Counted from the stretch's first letter, positions 37,213-45,860 are shown. The stretch is 64,000 nucleotides of DNA from Chelativorans sp. AA-79 (GCF_029457495.1 NZ_CP120361.1:3736001-3800000); one strand, 5' to 3'. Numbers and translations are program-made. Notes: a model not told the origin generated them from the sequence alone.

Positions 37213-38625
37213 TCACGCGGTTTTTGATGCTTCCATGTGTGAAGACAACAAGGTTTCGACGCGCTCGATCTTCCCGATTCGCCAGAGCCCATCGAGCAGC
37301 GGACCGAGTTCCCGCTCACGCACGGCGTCGCCGGAAAGAGCGAGCGAGCGGAATTTCGTCTCGATTTCGTCTCGCGAAAGCGTATTCCCCGGATCGCCCT
37401 TCGGCTCGTCCACGCGACCGCGAAGCTCGCGGCCATCGATCGTCGATACGGTGACCTTGCCAATCCAACGCGCGGGATAGGCGCTGTCCACCTCCGGGTC
37501 GAGCACCATTCTCGTGCGCTCGATGAAGGAAAGCGCTTCATCGTCCTCGAGCACCTGCGCGAATTCCGCCAGTCCGGCGCACCGGCGCACCGCCACGAGG
37601 CCGAGTGTGGCGCCCATCGAGAACTTCGCCTGATGCACGGACCGCGGCTTCGAAACGGCGCCGAGGACATCGATTGCGCCCTGGTGCACATGCGCGACGA
37701 TGCCGGCGATGTCTGCCGGTTTGAGATCGTGCCGCTCGATCACCCGAAGCAGCGCATCGGCGGTGGGATGCGTATGCCGGCAGGAGGCGTGGAACTTGAA
37801 AGACGTTTCCGTCACCGCCCAGCGCACACCCAGGCGGTCGAGAAGCCGTAAGGGATCGGCATCACTCGACGTCCCGGCAGCAAGACCCTGCTTTCCCTCC
37901 AGAATTCTTTTCGCGCCCGTAAAGCCATCTTTGGCGAGCCAGGCCGCTATCAGGCCGTTCTCTGCGGCCTTGGCCGTATGCAGCTGCTTGGAATCGGCGG
38001 CATCGCGCAGGAATTCCCAGAGCCCAGCCGCCTGTGTACCGGCAGAGCCGAAGGCATGGAGCATGGCCGCCGCGTCAAGCCCCAGCAGCCGCCCCGTGGC
38101 TGCGGCCGCGGCAAGGGCGCCGGCCGTGCCTGTGGTGTGGAAGACCGTGTAATGCGAACGGCCGAGGAATTCCCCAACCCGAACGCCGACCTCATAGCCC
38201 GCAACCGAAGCCGTGAGGAGATCCCGGCCCGACGCGCCGAGTGCCTGCGCAGTCGCGAGCGCCGCTGGAAACACGACGGCGGCCGGATGGAAGACAGAGC
38301 CGTTGTGAACATCATCCTGCTCAGAGATGTGACTGGCGGCGGCGTTGACGGTGGCCGCGAAAACGGGCGAGGTTCTCCGACCGCTCGTCAGGATCTCCGC
38401 CGGGCCGTCCGCAGGTCCCATTGCGTCTGCATAGCGCTCAAGCGCGAGGATCGGCCGCTGTCCTTTGCCGGAGAGCGCGGACCCCACCCAGTCCACGAAA
38501 AGCTCGGTGATGCGAGCGATCACGTCACCGGGAATGGCTTCATAGCCGACCCCTGCCGCGAAGGCGGCCAGATCCGCTGTCTCCGTGCCTTTTGCCGTCC
38601 CAAGAAGCGGATTGCGTTCGCCCAT
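37213..38625 (-). CDS. MmgE/PrpD family protein (3 of 3)
   Basis: Third and longest family member (470 aa), more divergent than the other two: the HDYDD stretch is replaced by SHISEQDDVHNGSVFHPAAVV, and HTTGTAGALAAAAATG replaces the GWHxTxTCG region. It keeps SFKFHASCRHTHPT, the KPY-equivalent region. By family it is a lyase acting on a polycarboxylic acid or a CoA-pathway intermediate. Last gene of the minus operon with acyl-CoA dehydrogenase, CoA-transferase and hydratase; gap to the upstream gene 12 bp. Confidence 0.87.
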   Translation of the reverse strand: MGERNPLLGTAKGTETADLAAFAAGVGYEAIPGDVIARITELFVDWVGSALSGKGQRPILALERYADAMGPADGPAEILTSGRRTSPVFAATVNAAASHISEQDDVHNGSVFHPAAVVFPAALATAQALGASGRDLLTASVAGYEVGVRVGEFLGRSHYTVFHTTGTAGALAAAAATGRLLGLDAAAMLHAFGSAGTQAAGLWEFLRDAADSKQLHTAKAAENGLIAAWLAKDGFTGAKRILEGKQGLAAGTSSDADPLRLLDRLGVRWAVTETSFKFHASCRHTHPTADALLRVIERHDLKPADIAGIVAHVHQGAIDVLGAVSKPRSVHQAKFSMGATLGLVAVRRCAGLAEFAQVLEDDEALSFIERTRMVLDPEVDSAYPARWIGKVTVSTIDGRELRGRVDEPKGDPGNTLSRDEIETKFRSLALSGDAVRERELGPLLDGLWRIGKIERVETLLSSHMEASKTA

Positions 38626-38637
38626 GGTTCAAGTCCT

Positions 38638-39798
38638 TCAGAAGGAACGCGGGAGGCCGAGCACATGCTCCGCCACATAGGAGAGGATGAAGTTCGTCGA
38701 GATCGGGGCGACCTGGTAAAGCCGGGTCTCGCGGAACTTCCGCTCCACGTCATATTCTTCTGCGAAGCCGAATCCGCCATAAGTCTGCAGGCAGACATTG
38801 GCGGCCTCCCAGGAGGCATCCGCCGCCAGCAGCTTGGCCATGTTGGCCTCCGCGCCGCAGTCCTCCCCCGCGTCGAACCTCCGCGCCGCCTTGAAACGCA
38901 TCAGGTTCGCCGCCTCTATGTTCACATAGGCGCGAGCGATCGGAAACTGTACCCCCTGGTTCTGTCCGATCGGGCGGTCGAAGACCCGCCGCTCCTTCGC
39001 GTAGGTTACCGCCCTATCGGTGAACCAGTAACCGTCGCCGATACATTCGGCGGCGATCAGGGTCCGCTCCGCGTTGAGTCCATCAAGAATATACCGGAAC
39101 CCCCTGCCCTCCTCGCCGATCAGGTTGTCGGCGGGAATCTCCAGATCATCGAAAAACAGTTCGTTCGTCTCGTGACCCACCATGTTGCGGACTGGCTTCA
39201 CCGTCAGCCCCTTGCCTATCGCTCCCCTGAGATCGACCAGAAAGATGGAAAGACCTTCGGATTTCTTCCTCACCTCGGCAAGCGGTGTCGTGCGGGCGAG
39301 CAGGATCATCAGGTCGGAATGCTGGATGCGCGAGATCCAGACCTTCTGGCCGTTGACCACATAGCGGTCGCCTTTCTTCACCGCCGTGGTCTTCAGCTTC
39401 GTGGTATCGGTTCCGGTCGTCGGCTCGGTGACGCCCATGGATTGCAGGCGCAGCTCTCCGGAGGCGATCTTCGGCAGATAGTTCTCCTTCTGTGCGTCAG
39501 AACCGTGACGCAACAGCGTGCCCATATTGTACATCTGGCCGTGGCAATGGCCCGCATTGCCGCCTGCCCGGTTGATCTCCTCCATGACGATGGAGGCCTC
39601 CACGAGCCCCAGCCCGGAGCCGCCATATTCTTCTGGGATCATGGCCGCGAGCCAGCCAGCTTTGGTCAGTGCGTCGACGAATTCCTCCGGATAGGTCTGA
39701 TCGGCGCCGTGCCTGCGGTGGTATTCCGGCGGGAACTCGGAGCAAAGCGCACGCAGCGCTTCGCGAAGGTCTTGATATTCGTCCAGCGGGGTTTTCAT
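38638..39798 (-). CDS. Acyl-CoA dehydrogenase-like protein
   Basis: FAD-dependent acyl-CoA dehydrogenase fold (386 aa). Visible are the flavin-binding MGVTEPTTGTDTTKLKTTA, the LNAERTLIAAECIG helix and, near the end, LQTYGGFGFAEEYDVERKFRETRLYQVAPIST. At the position where medium- and short-chain enzymes have the catalytic Glu (YxGTxEI) this one reads YQVAPIST. The base must lie elsewhere, as in isovaleryl-CoA or long-chain types, or the reaction differs. It overlaps the CoA-transferase gene by 4 bp. It probably oxidises the CoA ester made by that transferase. Confidence 0.9.
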   Translation of the reverse strand: MKTPLDEYQDLREALRALCSEFPPEYHRRHGADQTYPEEFVDALTKAGWLAAMIPEEYGGSGLGLVEASIVMEEINRAGGNAGHCHGQMYNMGTLLRHGSDAQKENYLPKIASGELRLQSMGVTEPTTGTDTTKLKTTAVKKGDRYVVNGQKVWISRIQHSDLMILLARTTPLAEVRKKSEGLSIFLVDLRGAIGKGLTVKPVRNMVGHETNELFFDDLEIPADNLIGEEGRGFRYILDGLNAERTLIAAECIGDGYWFTDRAVTYAKERRVFDRPIGQNQGVQFPIARAYVNIEAANLMRFKAARRFDAGEDCGAEANMAKLLAADASWEAANVCLQTYGGFGFAEEYDVERKFRETRLYQVAPISTNFILSYVAEHVLGLPRSF

Positions 39799-40976
39799 GA
39801 CGATGCGCTTCCTTGGCTTGCCAGCACGGCAATCTCCTCCTCACCCAATCCGATCTCGCGGAGAATGGCAGTGGTATGCTCACCAAGAGCGGGAACAGGG
39901 TCGAGCCGGGGCTGCCAGGCTGCGCCGGAGAATGGCCGAAGGGCCGGGATGATGCCGCCAGGCAGGCCGACATCCTGCCATCGCCCGCGCGCGGCAAGCT
40001 GCGGATGTGCCCACAGCGCAGCCATGTCGTTGACGCTCGCCGTGCCTATTTTGGCTGTCTCGAGCCGCGATATCGCCTCCGCCGTCGTCAGCCCGGCCAG
40101 GGCCGAACGGATCTGCGGATCGAGCAACTCTCTGTGCGCCGCACGACCCGCATTCCCCTTGAAGCGCCCATCCGCCGCGAGATCCTCCCGCTCCAGCACG
40201 AGGCGACAGAAGGCCTGCCATTCGCGGTCGTTCTGCAGGCCGAACAATACCGTGCCGTCGGATGTATTATAGGGGCCGTAAGGAAATATGGTCGCGTGGC
40301 CGGCTCCCGCGCGCGGCGGCGGCTCGGCCCCGTCGGTTGCGAAATACATGGCATAGCCCATCCATTCCGCCATGGCCTCCAGCATGGAGATCTCGATGTG
40401 GTCGCCCTTGCCGGTCCTGTGACGGTTCAGGAGCGCGGCGAGGATAGTGCTGTAGGCCGAGACGCCGGCCGCGGTGTCGGCGATCGAGATTCCCGCCTTG
40501 GCCGGCGTCTCCGGCGTGCCCGTGACGGAAAGGAAACCGGCCTCGGCCTGGATCAGGAGGTCATAGGCCTTCTTCCCGCCGTAGGGGCCGCTTTGTCCAT
40601 ATCCGGAGATCGCGCAGGTGATCAGCCTTTCGTTTTCCGTGCGCAGCGTCTCATGGCCAAGTCCAAGGCGGTCGACCGCACCGGGCGCCAGGTTCTGCAC
40701 GAAGACGTCAGCCCTCTTCGTAAGCCGCTTGAGCGCGGTGATTGCCTCTGGTTTCTTCAGGTCGAGCGTCAGGCTCTCCTTGGAGCGGTTCGTCCACACG
40801 AAGTGACTGGCCTCCCCCCGCGCGCGTTTATCGTACTGGCGCGCGAAGTCGCCGCCGTCCGGCCGTTCAACCTTGATCACGCGGGCGCCCTGGTCGGCGA
40901 GCAGCCGGGTCGCATAGGGCGCGGCGATGGCCTGCTCCAGGCTCACGATGAGAATTCCGTCGAGCGGGCGCGTCAT
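39795..40976 (-). CDS. Family III CoA-transferase (CaiB/BaiF/Frc)
   Basis: Moves CoA from a donor such as succinyl-CoA to a carboxylic acid (393 aa). The catalytic aspartate is Asp139 in KKAYDLLIQAEAG, the site equivalent to Asp169 of formyl-CoA transferase. The N-terminal IVSLEQAIAAPYATRLLADQGARVIKVE region and NRSKESLTLDLKKP are family hallmarks. It is placed between a hydratase and an acyl-CoA dehydrogenase with 4-bp overlaps on both sides. Itaconate, mesaconate or citramalate transferases are close possibilities, but the substrate cannot be read. Confidence 0.92.
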   Translation of the reverse strand: MTRPLDGILIVSLEQAIAAPYATRLLADQGARVIKVERPDGGDFARQYDKRARGEASHFVWTNRSKESLTLDLKKPEAITALKRLTKRADVFVQNLAPGAVDRLGLGHETLRTENERLITCAISGYGQSGPYGGKKAYDLLIQAEAGFLSVTGTPETPAKAGISIADTAAGVSAYSTILAALLNRHRTGKGDHIEISMLEAMAEWMGYAMYFATDGAEPPPRAGAGHATIFPYGPYNTSDGTVLFGLQNDREWQAFCRLVLEREDLAADGRFKGNAGRAAHRELLDPQIRSALAGLTTAEAISRLETAKIGTASVNDMAALWAHPQLAARGRWQDVGLPGGIIPALRPFSGAAWQPRLDPVPALGEHTTAILREIGLGEEEIAVLASQGSASS

Positions 40977-41821
40977 GCTTCCACCAAGGCGGTCGCCGTC
41001 ATCGCCAGGCCTCCCTCGGCATTCGTGGCCCAGAGATCGACCTTGCCTTCCGCGTCCGGCGGATTGCCGTTGAGATGCATCTCACGGCCGTCGAAGAGAG
41101 GCGAAACGGCGCGGAAACTGAATGTCTCGACCCGCGCGGCCGGCAGCCTGCGACGGACGAGATCAAGCAGCAGCGTGGCCGTCAGTGGGCCATGGACGAC
41201 GAGACCGGGATAACCTTCCACATCGGTGACGTAGGGCCGGTCGTAATGGATTCGATGCCCATTGAAGGTAAGCGCGGAATAGCGGAAGAGCAGGACCGGA
41301 TCCGGCATCAGAGAACGGCGCCATTCACCCGGCTCCCGGTTCTCCTGTGCAGGCGCGGCTGCCGCCTGCAGCAGGCCGCGATAGACGATGTCGTGCTCGT
41401 CGGTAACGAGAACGGGACCGTCGGGCCTGCCGATCTCGTGGCGGACGGTGACGAAGACGAGTTCGCCCCCCCGCCCCTCCTTCCGCTCTACGGAGGCGAT
41501 GGTCGAACGGCGCTCGAGCACCGCTCCCACCGGCAGGGCGCCCCGAAAATCGAGCCTGCTTCCTGCCCACATCCGCCGCGGCAGATGATGGACCGGCGGC
41601 AGGAAGCCGCCCCGCTTGGCGTGGCCGTCCGGTCCCAGCTCCGACTGCTTTTCGCGCGGCAGGAAGGCGAGCCAATGGGAAAGCGGGGGCGCAGGTTCGC
41701 CCTCGCCAAGCGGGAGATCGTCGCGGTCAAGCATCGCGAGGAAACGTGCGACAGTATCCACGGTGAGGACGTCACGGCGCGTTTCCGACTTCCCGATCCA
41801 GTCTTCGAGCGGCTTTTCCAT
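40973..41821 (-). CDS. Double-hotdog MaoC-like hydratase (mesaconyl/itaconyl-CoA hydratase-like)
   Basis: Protein of 282 aa with a tandem hotdog outline: an N-terminal FAS1-type dehydratase part and a C-terminal MaoC part. The second half has LTFNGHRIHYDRPYV and GYPGLVVHGPLTATLLLDL, matching the hydratase motif with its Asn and His. The first half has HLPRRMWAGSRLDF. This architecture is known from mesaconyl-C4-CoA and itaconyl-CoA hydratases, which sit beside family III CoA-transferases as here. ATG 41821 follows AGGAAGT; an upstream extension has no support. First gene of the operon, 56 bp from box H. Confidence 0.85.
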   Translation of the reverse strand: MEKPLEDWIGKSETRRDVLTVDTVARFLAMLDRDDLPLGEGEPAPPLSHWLAFLPREKQSELGPDGHAKRGGFLPPVHHLPRRMWAGSRLDFRGALPVGAVLERRSTIASVERKEGRGGELVFVTVRHEIGRPDGPVLVTDEHDIVYRGLLQAAAAPAQENREPGEWRRSLMPDPVLLFRYSALTFNGHRIHYDRPYVTDVEGYPGLVVHGPLTATLLLDLVRRRLPAARVETFSFRAVSPLFDGREMHLNGNPPDAEGKVDLWATNAEGGLAMTATALVEA

Positions 41822-41876
41822 ATGTACTTCCTGATTGCCTTGGGCACGATAAAGGGGAACGCTCGCCGGCCGCAAC

Positions 41877-41893
41877 AGGATTGTCTTACCGTA
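41877..41893 (+). promoter_or_regulatory. GntR-type operator box H (weaker)
   Basis: AGGATTGTCTTACCGTA, two mismatches from the core; TTGTCTTACCG fits the TNGTNNNAC half of the FadR-type consensus. It lies 56 bp upstream of the hydratase-CoA-transferase-ACAD-PrpD operon. Without the other copies I would not have called it. Confidence 0.5.
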
Positions 41894-41943
41894 TTACCTG
41901 TTTTTTCCGCGCAGCGCACCCGTCTCTGGAGGCTCCGCTGTCG

Positions 41944-44001
41944 TCATTTCATCCGCTCCGGCAGCCAGGTCACGATCTCTGGATAGGCATAGATAAGGAC
42001 TTGGAACCCCAGCATGATGCCTACGAAAGGCAGGACGCCATAGACGATCTCGCGCAAGGGCACGTTGCCGGCGACGCCACGCAGTATGAACAGGATGATG
42101 CCGACCGGCGGCGTGACGAGCCCGACCTCGATCATGATCACGAGCGCCACGCCGAACCAGAGCGGATCGAGCCCCAGCGACATGATGATGGGGAAGGTGA
42201 CCGGCAACGTCATCAGCATCATGGAAATGGATTCGATGAACATGCCGAGCACCACATAGATCACTGCGATCACCAGCATGATCATCCATGGCGCAAGCTC
42301 GGTCGCCTCGACATAGCTCACCAGCGTGCGCGGGATGCGCAGGAAATCGAAGACCCAGCTCATGATCGCCGCGCCGACGACGATCATCAGCAGGAAGGAC
42401 GTGACGCGAACCGTCTCCAGCGCGATCTCCGCCATCGCCCGCATCGTAATCATGCGGCGCAGGAGGGAGATGAGGAAGGATGCGGCCACCCCGACCGCAC
42501 CCGCTTCACTCGGCGTGGCGATGCCGAGATAGAGCGAGCCCAGCACCATCAGGATGATGACGGCAAACGGCAGGACGGAGGCCGTGCCCTTCAGCTTCTC
42601 CGCAAGCGTGAAGCTCTCGCCGCGCGGCGTCGCCGTGGGCCGCAGGACGGACCAGGCCGCCACGCCGCCCATGAAGCCGAGGCTCAGCAACATGCCCGGA
42701 AAGATGCCGCCGACGAAGAGTTGGGTGACGGGTACGCCGACCGTCGTGCCGTAAATGATCATGGCGATGCTGGGCGGGATCAATATGCCGAGCGTGGCTC
42801 CTGCCGCCACCACCCCGAAGGTAAGTCTCTGGCTGTAGCCGCGCTTGGTCATCTCGGGGCAGGCGACCTTGCCCATGGTGGCAGCCGTGGCCAGGCTTGA
42901 GCCGGATACGGCGGCGAACACAGCCGAGGCGCCGACCGTGGCATGCGCCACCCCGCCTGGCGTGCGGCCGAACCAGCGCGTCAGCGCGTCGAACATCTCG
43001 CTGGTCACCCCGCTGCGGATGAGCAGCGCGCCCATGAGAACGAACATCGGCACGGCGGTGAGCGTGAATGTGTTGACGCTGTTCCAGGAGCGCTCCGCCA
43101 GGACCGAAAGCAGCGGGTTCGGCAGGAGGAAGAGCAGCCCGAGCAGCCCGACGATGCCGAGCGTGAGCGCCACGCGCACGCCGATGAGCAGCAGGCCGAG
43201 AAGTGTGGCGACGAGGAGAAGGCCGATCAGAGGCAGGGCCGCTCCTTTGGCCGTCCAGTAGAGGAGGCCGAAAGCGCCGATCGCGCCCCCCACTGCCATG
43301 AGCATCCTGGGGCCGTTGACGAGGAGCACGCCGGCCAGCGCCATCCCCACGATTGCGATCGAACCGTAATCGAGCCGCCAGCCGGGCGGGACCACCGGCC
43401 TGGTGCCTAGCCAGAAAAGGAACAGGAGAAGGCCGAGCGCAAGCACCGGCGCCAGCACGGGAAAGAAACGGTGCGGCTTGCTGCTCCTGAGGATGTCCCC
43501 GAAGATGGCGAGCGCAAAGGCGGCATAGCCGATGGAGACGGGAACCTGCGGGATCCATTGCGGGGTGCCCAGCAGCCCCCAGTCGCGGGTGTCGTTCACA
43601 TACTCCTGGTAATTGAAGATCACCATCTGCCAGCCGGTGAAGAGAACGAAGACGAGTCCGAGCCAGTTGGCGAAGATCTCGAAGACGCGGCGCCAGTCCG
43701 CCGCCAGATTGGCGAGTACGAGTTCCACCTGCACATGGTCGCCCGCCTTCTGCGCCTGGGCGAGCCCCAGAAAGGTCATGCCGATCAAGATGTAGGTGGC
43801 GATGTCCGTACCCCAGTAGGTGGGATCGTTGAGCACATATCGCGAAAAGATCTCGAAGCAGACGATCGAGGTCATCACGATGAGCGCGAGCGCGCTGAGA
43901 TACCCCGTCGCGTCGCTGACGCGGTCTATGAGGGTGACGGCAGATGAAGGCTCGCCCGAATATGCCGGGCGCGCGTCCGCGCGCTTCTCCGCGTGCTGCA
44001 T
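41944..44001 (-). CDS. dctQM: TRAP transporter fused DctQ-DctM permease
   Basis: One chain of 685 aa holding both TRAP membrane subunits. The N-terminal part, about residues 25-180, is DctQ-like (FSRYVLNDPTYWGTDIATYILIGMTFLG, AGDHVQVELV). After connecting helices (about 190-260), the DctM part follows with FVLMGALLIRSGVTSEMFDALTRW, GSSLATAATMGKVACPEMTKRGYS and GATLGILIPPSIAMIIYGT, the large-subunit hallmark. It imports an organic acid with Na+ or H+. Divergent from the DctP gene with box G in the 209-bp gap. Confidence 0.93.
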   Translation of the reverse strand: MQHAEKRADARPAYSGEPSSAVTLIDRVSDATGYLSALALIVMTSIVCFEIFSRYVLNDPTYWGTDIATYILIGMTFLGLAQAQKAGDHVQVELVLANLAADWRRVFEIFANWLGLVFVLFTGWQMVIFNYQEYVNDTRDWGLLGTPQWIPQVPVSIGYAAFALAIFGDILRSSKPHRFFPVLAPVLALGLLLFLFWLGTRPVVPPGWRLDYGSIAIVGMALAGVLLVNGPRMLMAVGGAIGAFGLLYWTAKGAALPLIGLLLVATLLGLLLIGVRVALTLGIVGLLGLLFLLPNPLLSVLAERSWNSVNTFTLTAVPMFVLMGALLIRSGVTSEMFDALTRWFGRTPGGVAHATVGASAVFAAVSGSSLATAATMGKVACPEMTKRGYSQRLTFGVVAAGATLGILIPPSIAMIIYGTTVGVPVTQLFVGGIFPGMLLSLGFMGGVAAWSVLRPTATPRGESFTLAEKLKGTASVLPFAVIILMVLGSLYLGIATPSEAGAVGVAASFLISLLRRMITMRAMAEIALETVRVTSFLLMIVVGAAIMSWVFDFLRIPRTLVSYVEATELAPWMIMLVIAVIYVVLGMFIESISMMLMTLPVTFPIIMSLGLDPLWFGVALVIMIEVGLVTPPVGIILFILRGVAGNVPLREIVYGVLPFVGIMLGFQVLIYAYPEIVTWLPERMK

Positions 44002-44129
44002 CTGAAATCCTCCCGCTCAGGCTCCCTTCGCCAACACACGACAAAGCCGCATACTTATGCCGGGGCCGCGCGGCAGGCGGGGACACCTACCGAAGCTAGC
44101 ATCGGCTTTCAACCGTTGCAATCTCCTGT

Positions 44130-44146
44130 GTGATTGTATTATTGTC
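44130..44146 (+). promoter_or_regulatory. GntR-type operator box G
   Basis: GTGATTGTATTATTGTC, an exact core, between the fused TRAP permease (minus) and DctP (plus). TATTAT with TTGCAA 16 bp upstream could form a promoter toward DctP, so the box would overlap the polymerase site. Confidence 0.7.
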
Positions 44147-44210
44147 ATCACGTCCGATTTCAGCGGAGGGCAGTCCGGCTCGCCCTTCTACCAAAACAGG
44201 GAGGAAAAGC

Positions 44211-45278
44211 ATGACGAGGAAGCTCGACAAGGCGGGTTCCGGCGGATCCGCATGGCTGATCGGCGGCGTGGCGGCACGCTCGGTCGCGTTCGGTTTCGCG
44301 TTTTCCGCCGTGCTGGCCCTGCCCTCACAGACCGTCGCCCAGGACTTCGATCTGACGATGGGCGTGCTTGCGTCTCCGAACTCGCTCTACACGGCCATGA
44401 TGGAGCAGGTGCCCGAGCGCGTTTCCAAGGCGACCGACGGGAAGGTCCAGGTCACACTCAACGATTCGCTGGTCGGCGGCACACAGATCACCGCGGCGGT
44501 GCGTGACGGACGCGTGCCGATGTCCGGCGCATTGCACACCTATCTGGCGGGCGACGACCCGCGCATGGGTCTGTTCAACCTGCCTGGCCTCGTCAACAAC
44601 ATGGCCGAATACACCTATCTCTGCGAGGCCTTCTGGTGCGAGGACGTGGAGCGGCTGTGGGAGGAGAACTGGAACGCGGTCGTTCTGGCCGAAGGAGCCT
44701 GGTGCAGCCAGGCGTTGTTCTCGAAGGAGCCGATCCGCACGCTGGAGGACTTCCGCGGCAAGGTGCTCAGGGTCCACAATCCCCAGACGGCCGCGCTGAT
44801 GGAGGCGATCGGGGCGGAGCCGGCACCGCTGCCGCTCTCGGAGATACCGCCTGCGCTCGAACGCGGTGTCATCGACGGTGTGTTCACTTCCACCTGCTAC
44901 GGCAATGGCCAGGAATACTGGCGTCTGGCCGAGAACGTGCAGAACTGGCAGATCGGGCCGATCACCGGCTGGGTCGTCATCATCAACAAGGATGCATGGG
45001 AATCGATCCCCGAGAACCTGCGCACGGCAATCCAGGCGGAGATGGACGATCTCGAGCACGAGGCGCTCTACAACTTCTATGATTACGTCAACGCTGCCGT
45101 CGCCGAGATGGAAGCCGCGGGCATCGAATACTGGACCGCGCCGCAGAGCGAGGTGAACCGCGTCACCGCCCCGGAATATGCCGAGGCCGCTTACCAGTCC
45201 TTCTACGACCGGGCTCGGGAGCTCGGCTTCGACGGCGAGGCCTACGTGGAGCGTGCCCGCGCCGCTCTCGGAAAGTGA
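44211..45278 (+). CDS. dctP: TRAP transporter substrate-binding protein DctP
   Basis: Periplasmic binding protein of the TRAP importer (355 aa). A hydrophobic signal covers residues 20-42 and ends near TVAQDF. The DctP fold is shown by VLRVHNPQTAALMEAIGAEPAPLPLSEIPPALERGVIDG, the conserved carboxylate-binding region, where an Arg-containing stretch (GKVLRVHN) usually ligates the substrate. Two cysteine pairs (CEAFWCED) are unusual. ATG 44211 follows GGGAGGAAAAGC. Divergent partner of the DctQM gene. Confidence 0.92.
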   Translation: MTRKLDKAGSGGSAWLIGGVAARSVAFGFAFSAVLALPSQTVAQDFDLTMGVLASPNSLYTAMMEQVPERVSKATDGKVQVTLNDSLVGGTQITAAVRDGRVPMSGALHTYLAGDDPRMGLFNLPGLVNNMAEYTYLCEAFWCEDVERLWEENWNAVVLAEGAWCSQALFSKEPIRTLEDFRGKVLRVHNPQTAALMEAIGAEPAPLPLSEIPPALERGVIDGVFTSTCYGNGQEYWRLAENVQNWQIGPITGWVVIINKDAWESIPENLRTAIQAEMDDLEHEALYNFYDYVNAAVAEMEAAGIEYWTAPQSEVNRVTAPEYAEAAYQSFYDRARELGFDGEAYVERARAALGK

Positions 45279-45370
45279 CTGCGGGCTTGCCTGAAAGATC
45301 GCATCGGCGCCGGCAGCGTGCTTGTGCGCCGCGAGAATACCCCCACCGCGTCCGGCGTGGCGGGAGGCAA

Positions 45371-45398
45371 GATTGCCTCGCATCGACACGAGGCAATC
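45371..45398. promoter_or_regulatory. Perfect 10-bp hairpin before the decarboxylase-like gene
   Basis: GATTGCCTCG (45371-45380) pairs with CGAGGCAATC (45389-45398) around an 8-nt loop. The right part of the first arm, TTGCCTC (45373-45379), can instead pair with GAGGCAA at 45364-45370. Two mutually exclusive stems are therefore possible between dctP and the downstream gene. There is no T-run after it. An operator or an mRNA-processing site is possible. Confidence 0.45.
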
Positions 45399-45479
45399 CG
45401 TCATGGGGACCGCCGTCCCGCATGGCACGAAAACGGGCACCATAGCCGACGAGGCATTATCAGGAAGGTGAAGAGTCAG

Positions 45480-45860
45480 ATGGACCAGAAACTGTTCGAC
45501 AAGGGATTGGCACAGCGCAAGGCGACGCTCGGTGCGGAATATGTCGAGAAGAACCTCGCTTCGGCGGATGATTTTAGCCTTCCGTTTCAGGAGGCGATGA
45601 CAGCGTGGTGCTGGGGTTTTGGATGGGGCGACGATGCGATCGACCCGAAGACGCGCAGCCTCATGAATCTCGCGATGCTCGGGGCGCTCGGCCGCTGGCA
45701 TGAATGGGAGACCCATTGCCGCGGCGCCTTGCGCAATGGCGTCACCAAGGAACAGATCCGCGCCGCCATCCACATCGTCGCGATCTACGGTGGTGTCCCC
45801 TGCGGAGTCGAGTGCTTCCGCATCGCTCGCAAGATTCTGGAGGAGGCCGGGCAACTCTAA
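45480..45860 (+). CDS. Carboxymuconolactone decarboxylase-family protein
   Basis: Small all-helical protein (126 aa) of the CMD/AhpD fold: AWCWGFGWGDDAIDPKTRSLMNLAML, then GRWHEWETHCRGALRNGVTKEQIRAAIHIVAIYGGVPCG. It has single cysteines at several sites but no AhpD CxxC pair, so a decarboxylase or isomerase-type role is likelier than peroxidase. ATG 45480 has AGGAAGG 11 nt upstream. It lies 201 bp after dctP and may share its transcript. The substrate is unknown. Confidence 0.87.
   Translation: MDQKLFDKGLAQRKATLGAEYVEKNLASADDFSLPFQEAMTAWCWGFGWGDDAIDPKTRSLMNLAMLGALGRWHEWETHCRGALRNGVTKEQIRAAIHIVAIYGGVPCGVECFRIARKILEEAGQL

Noticed and set aside
37978..40272. A 764-codon open frame on the plus strand, antisense to PrpD 3, acyl-CoA dehydrogenase and CoA-transferase genes
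   Set aside because: Same reason: a mirror of well-supported genes, with no recognisable motif of its own.
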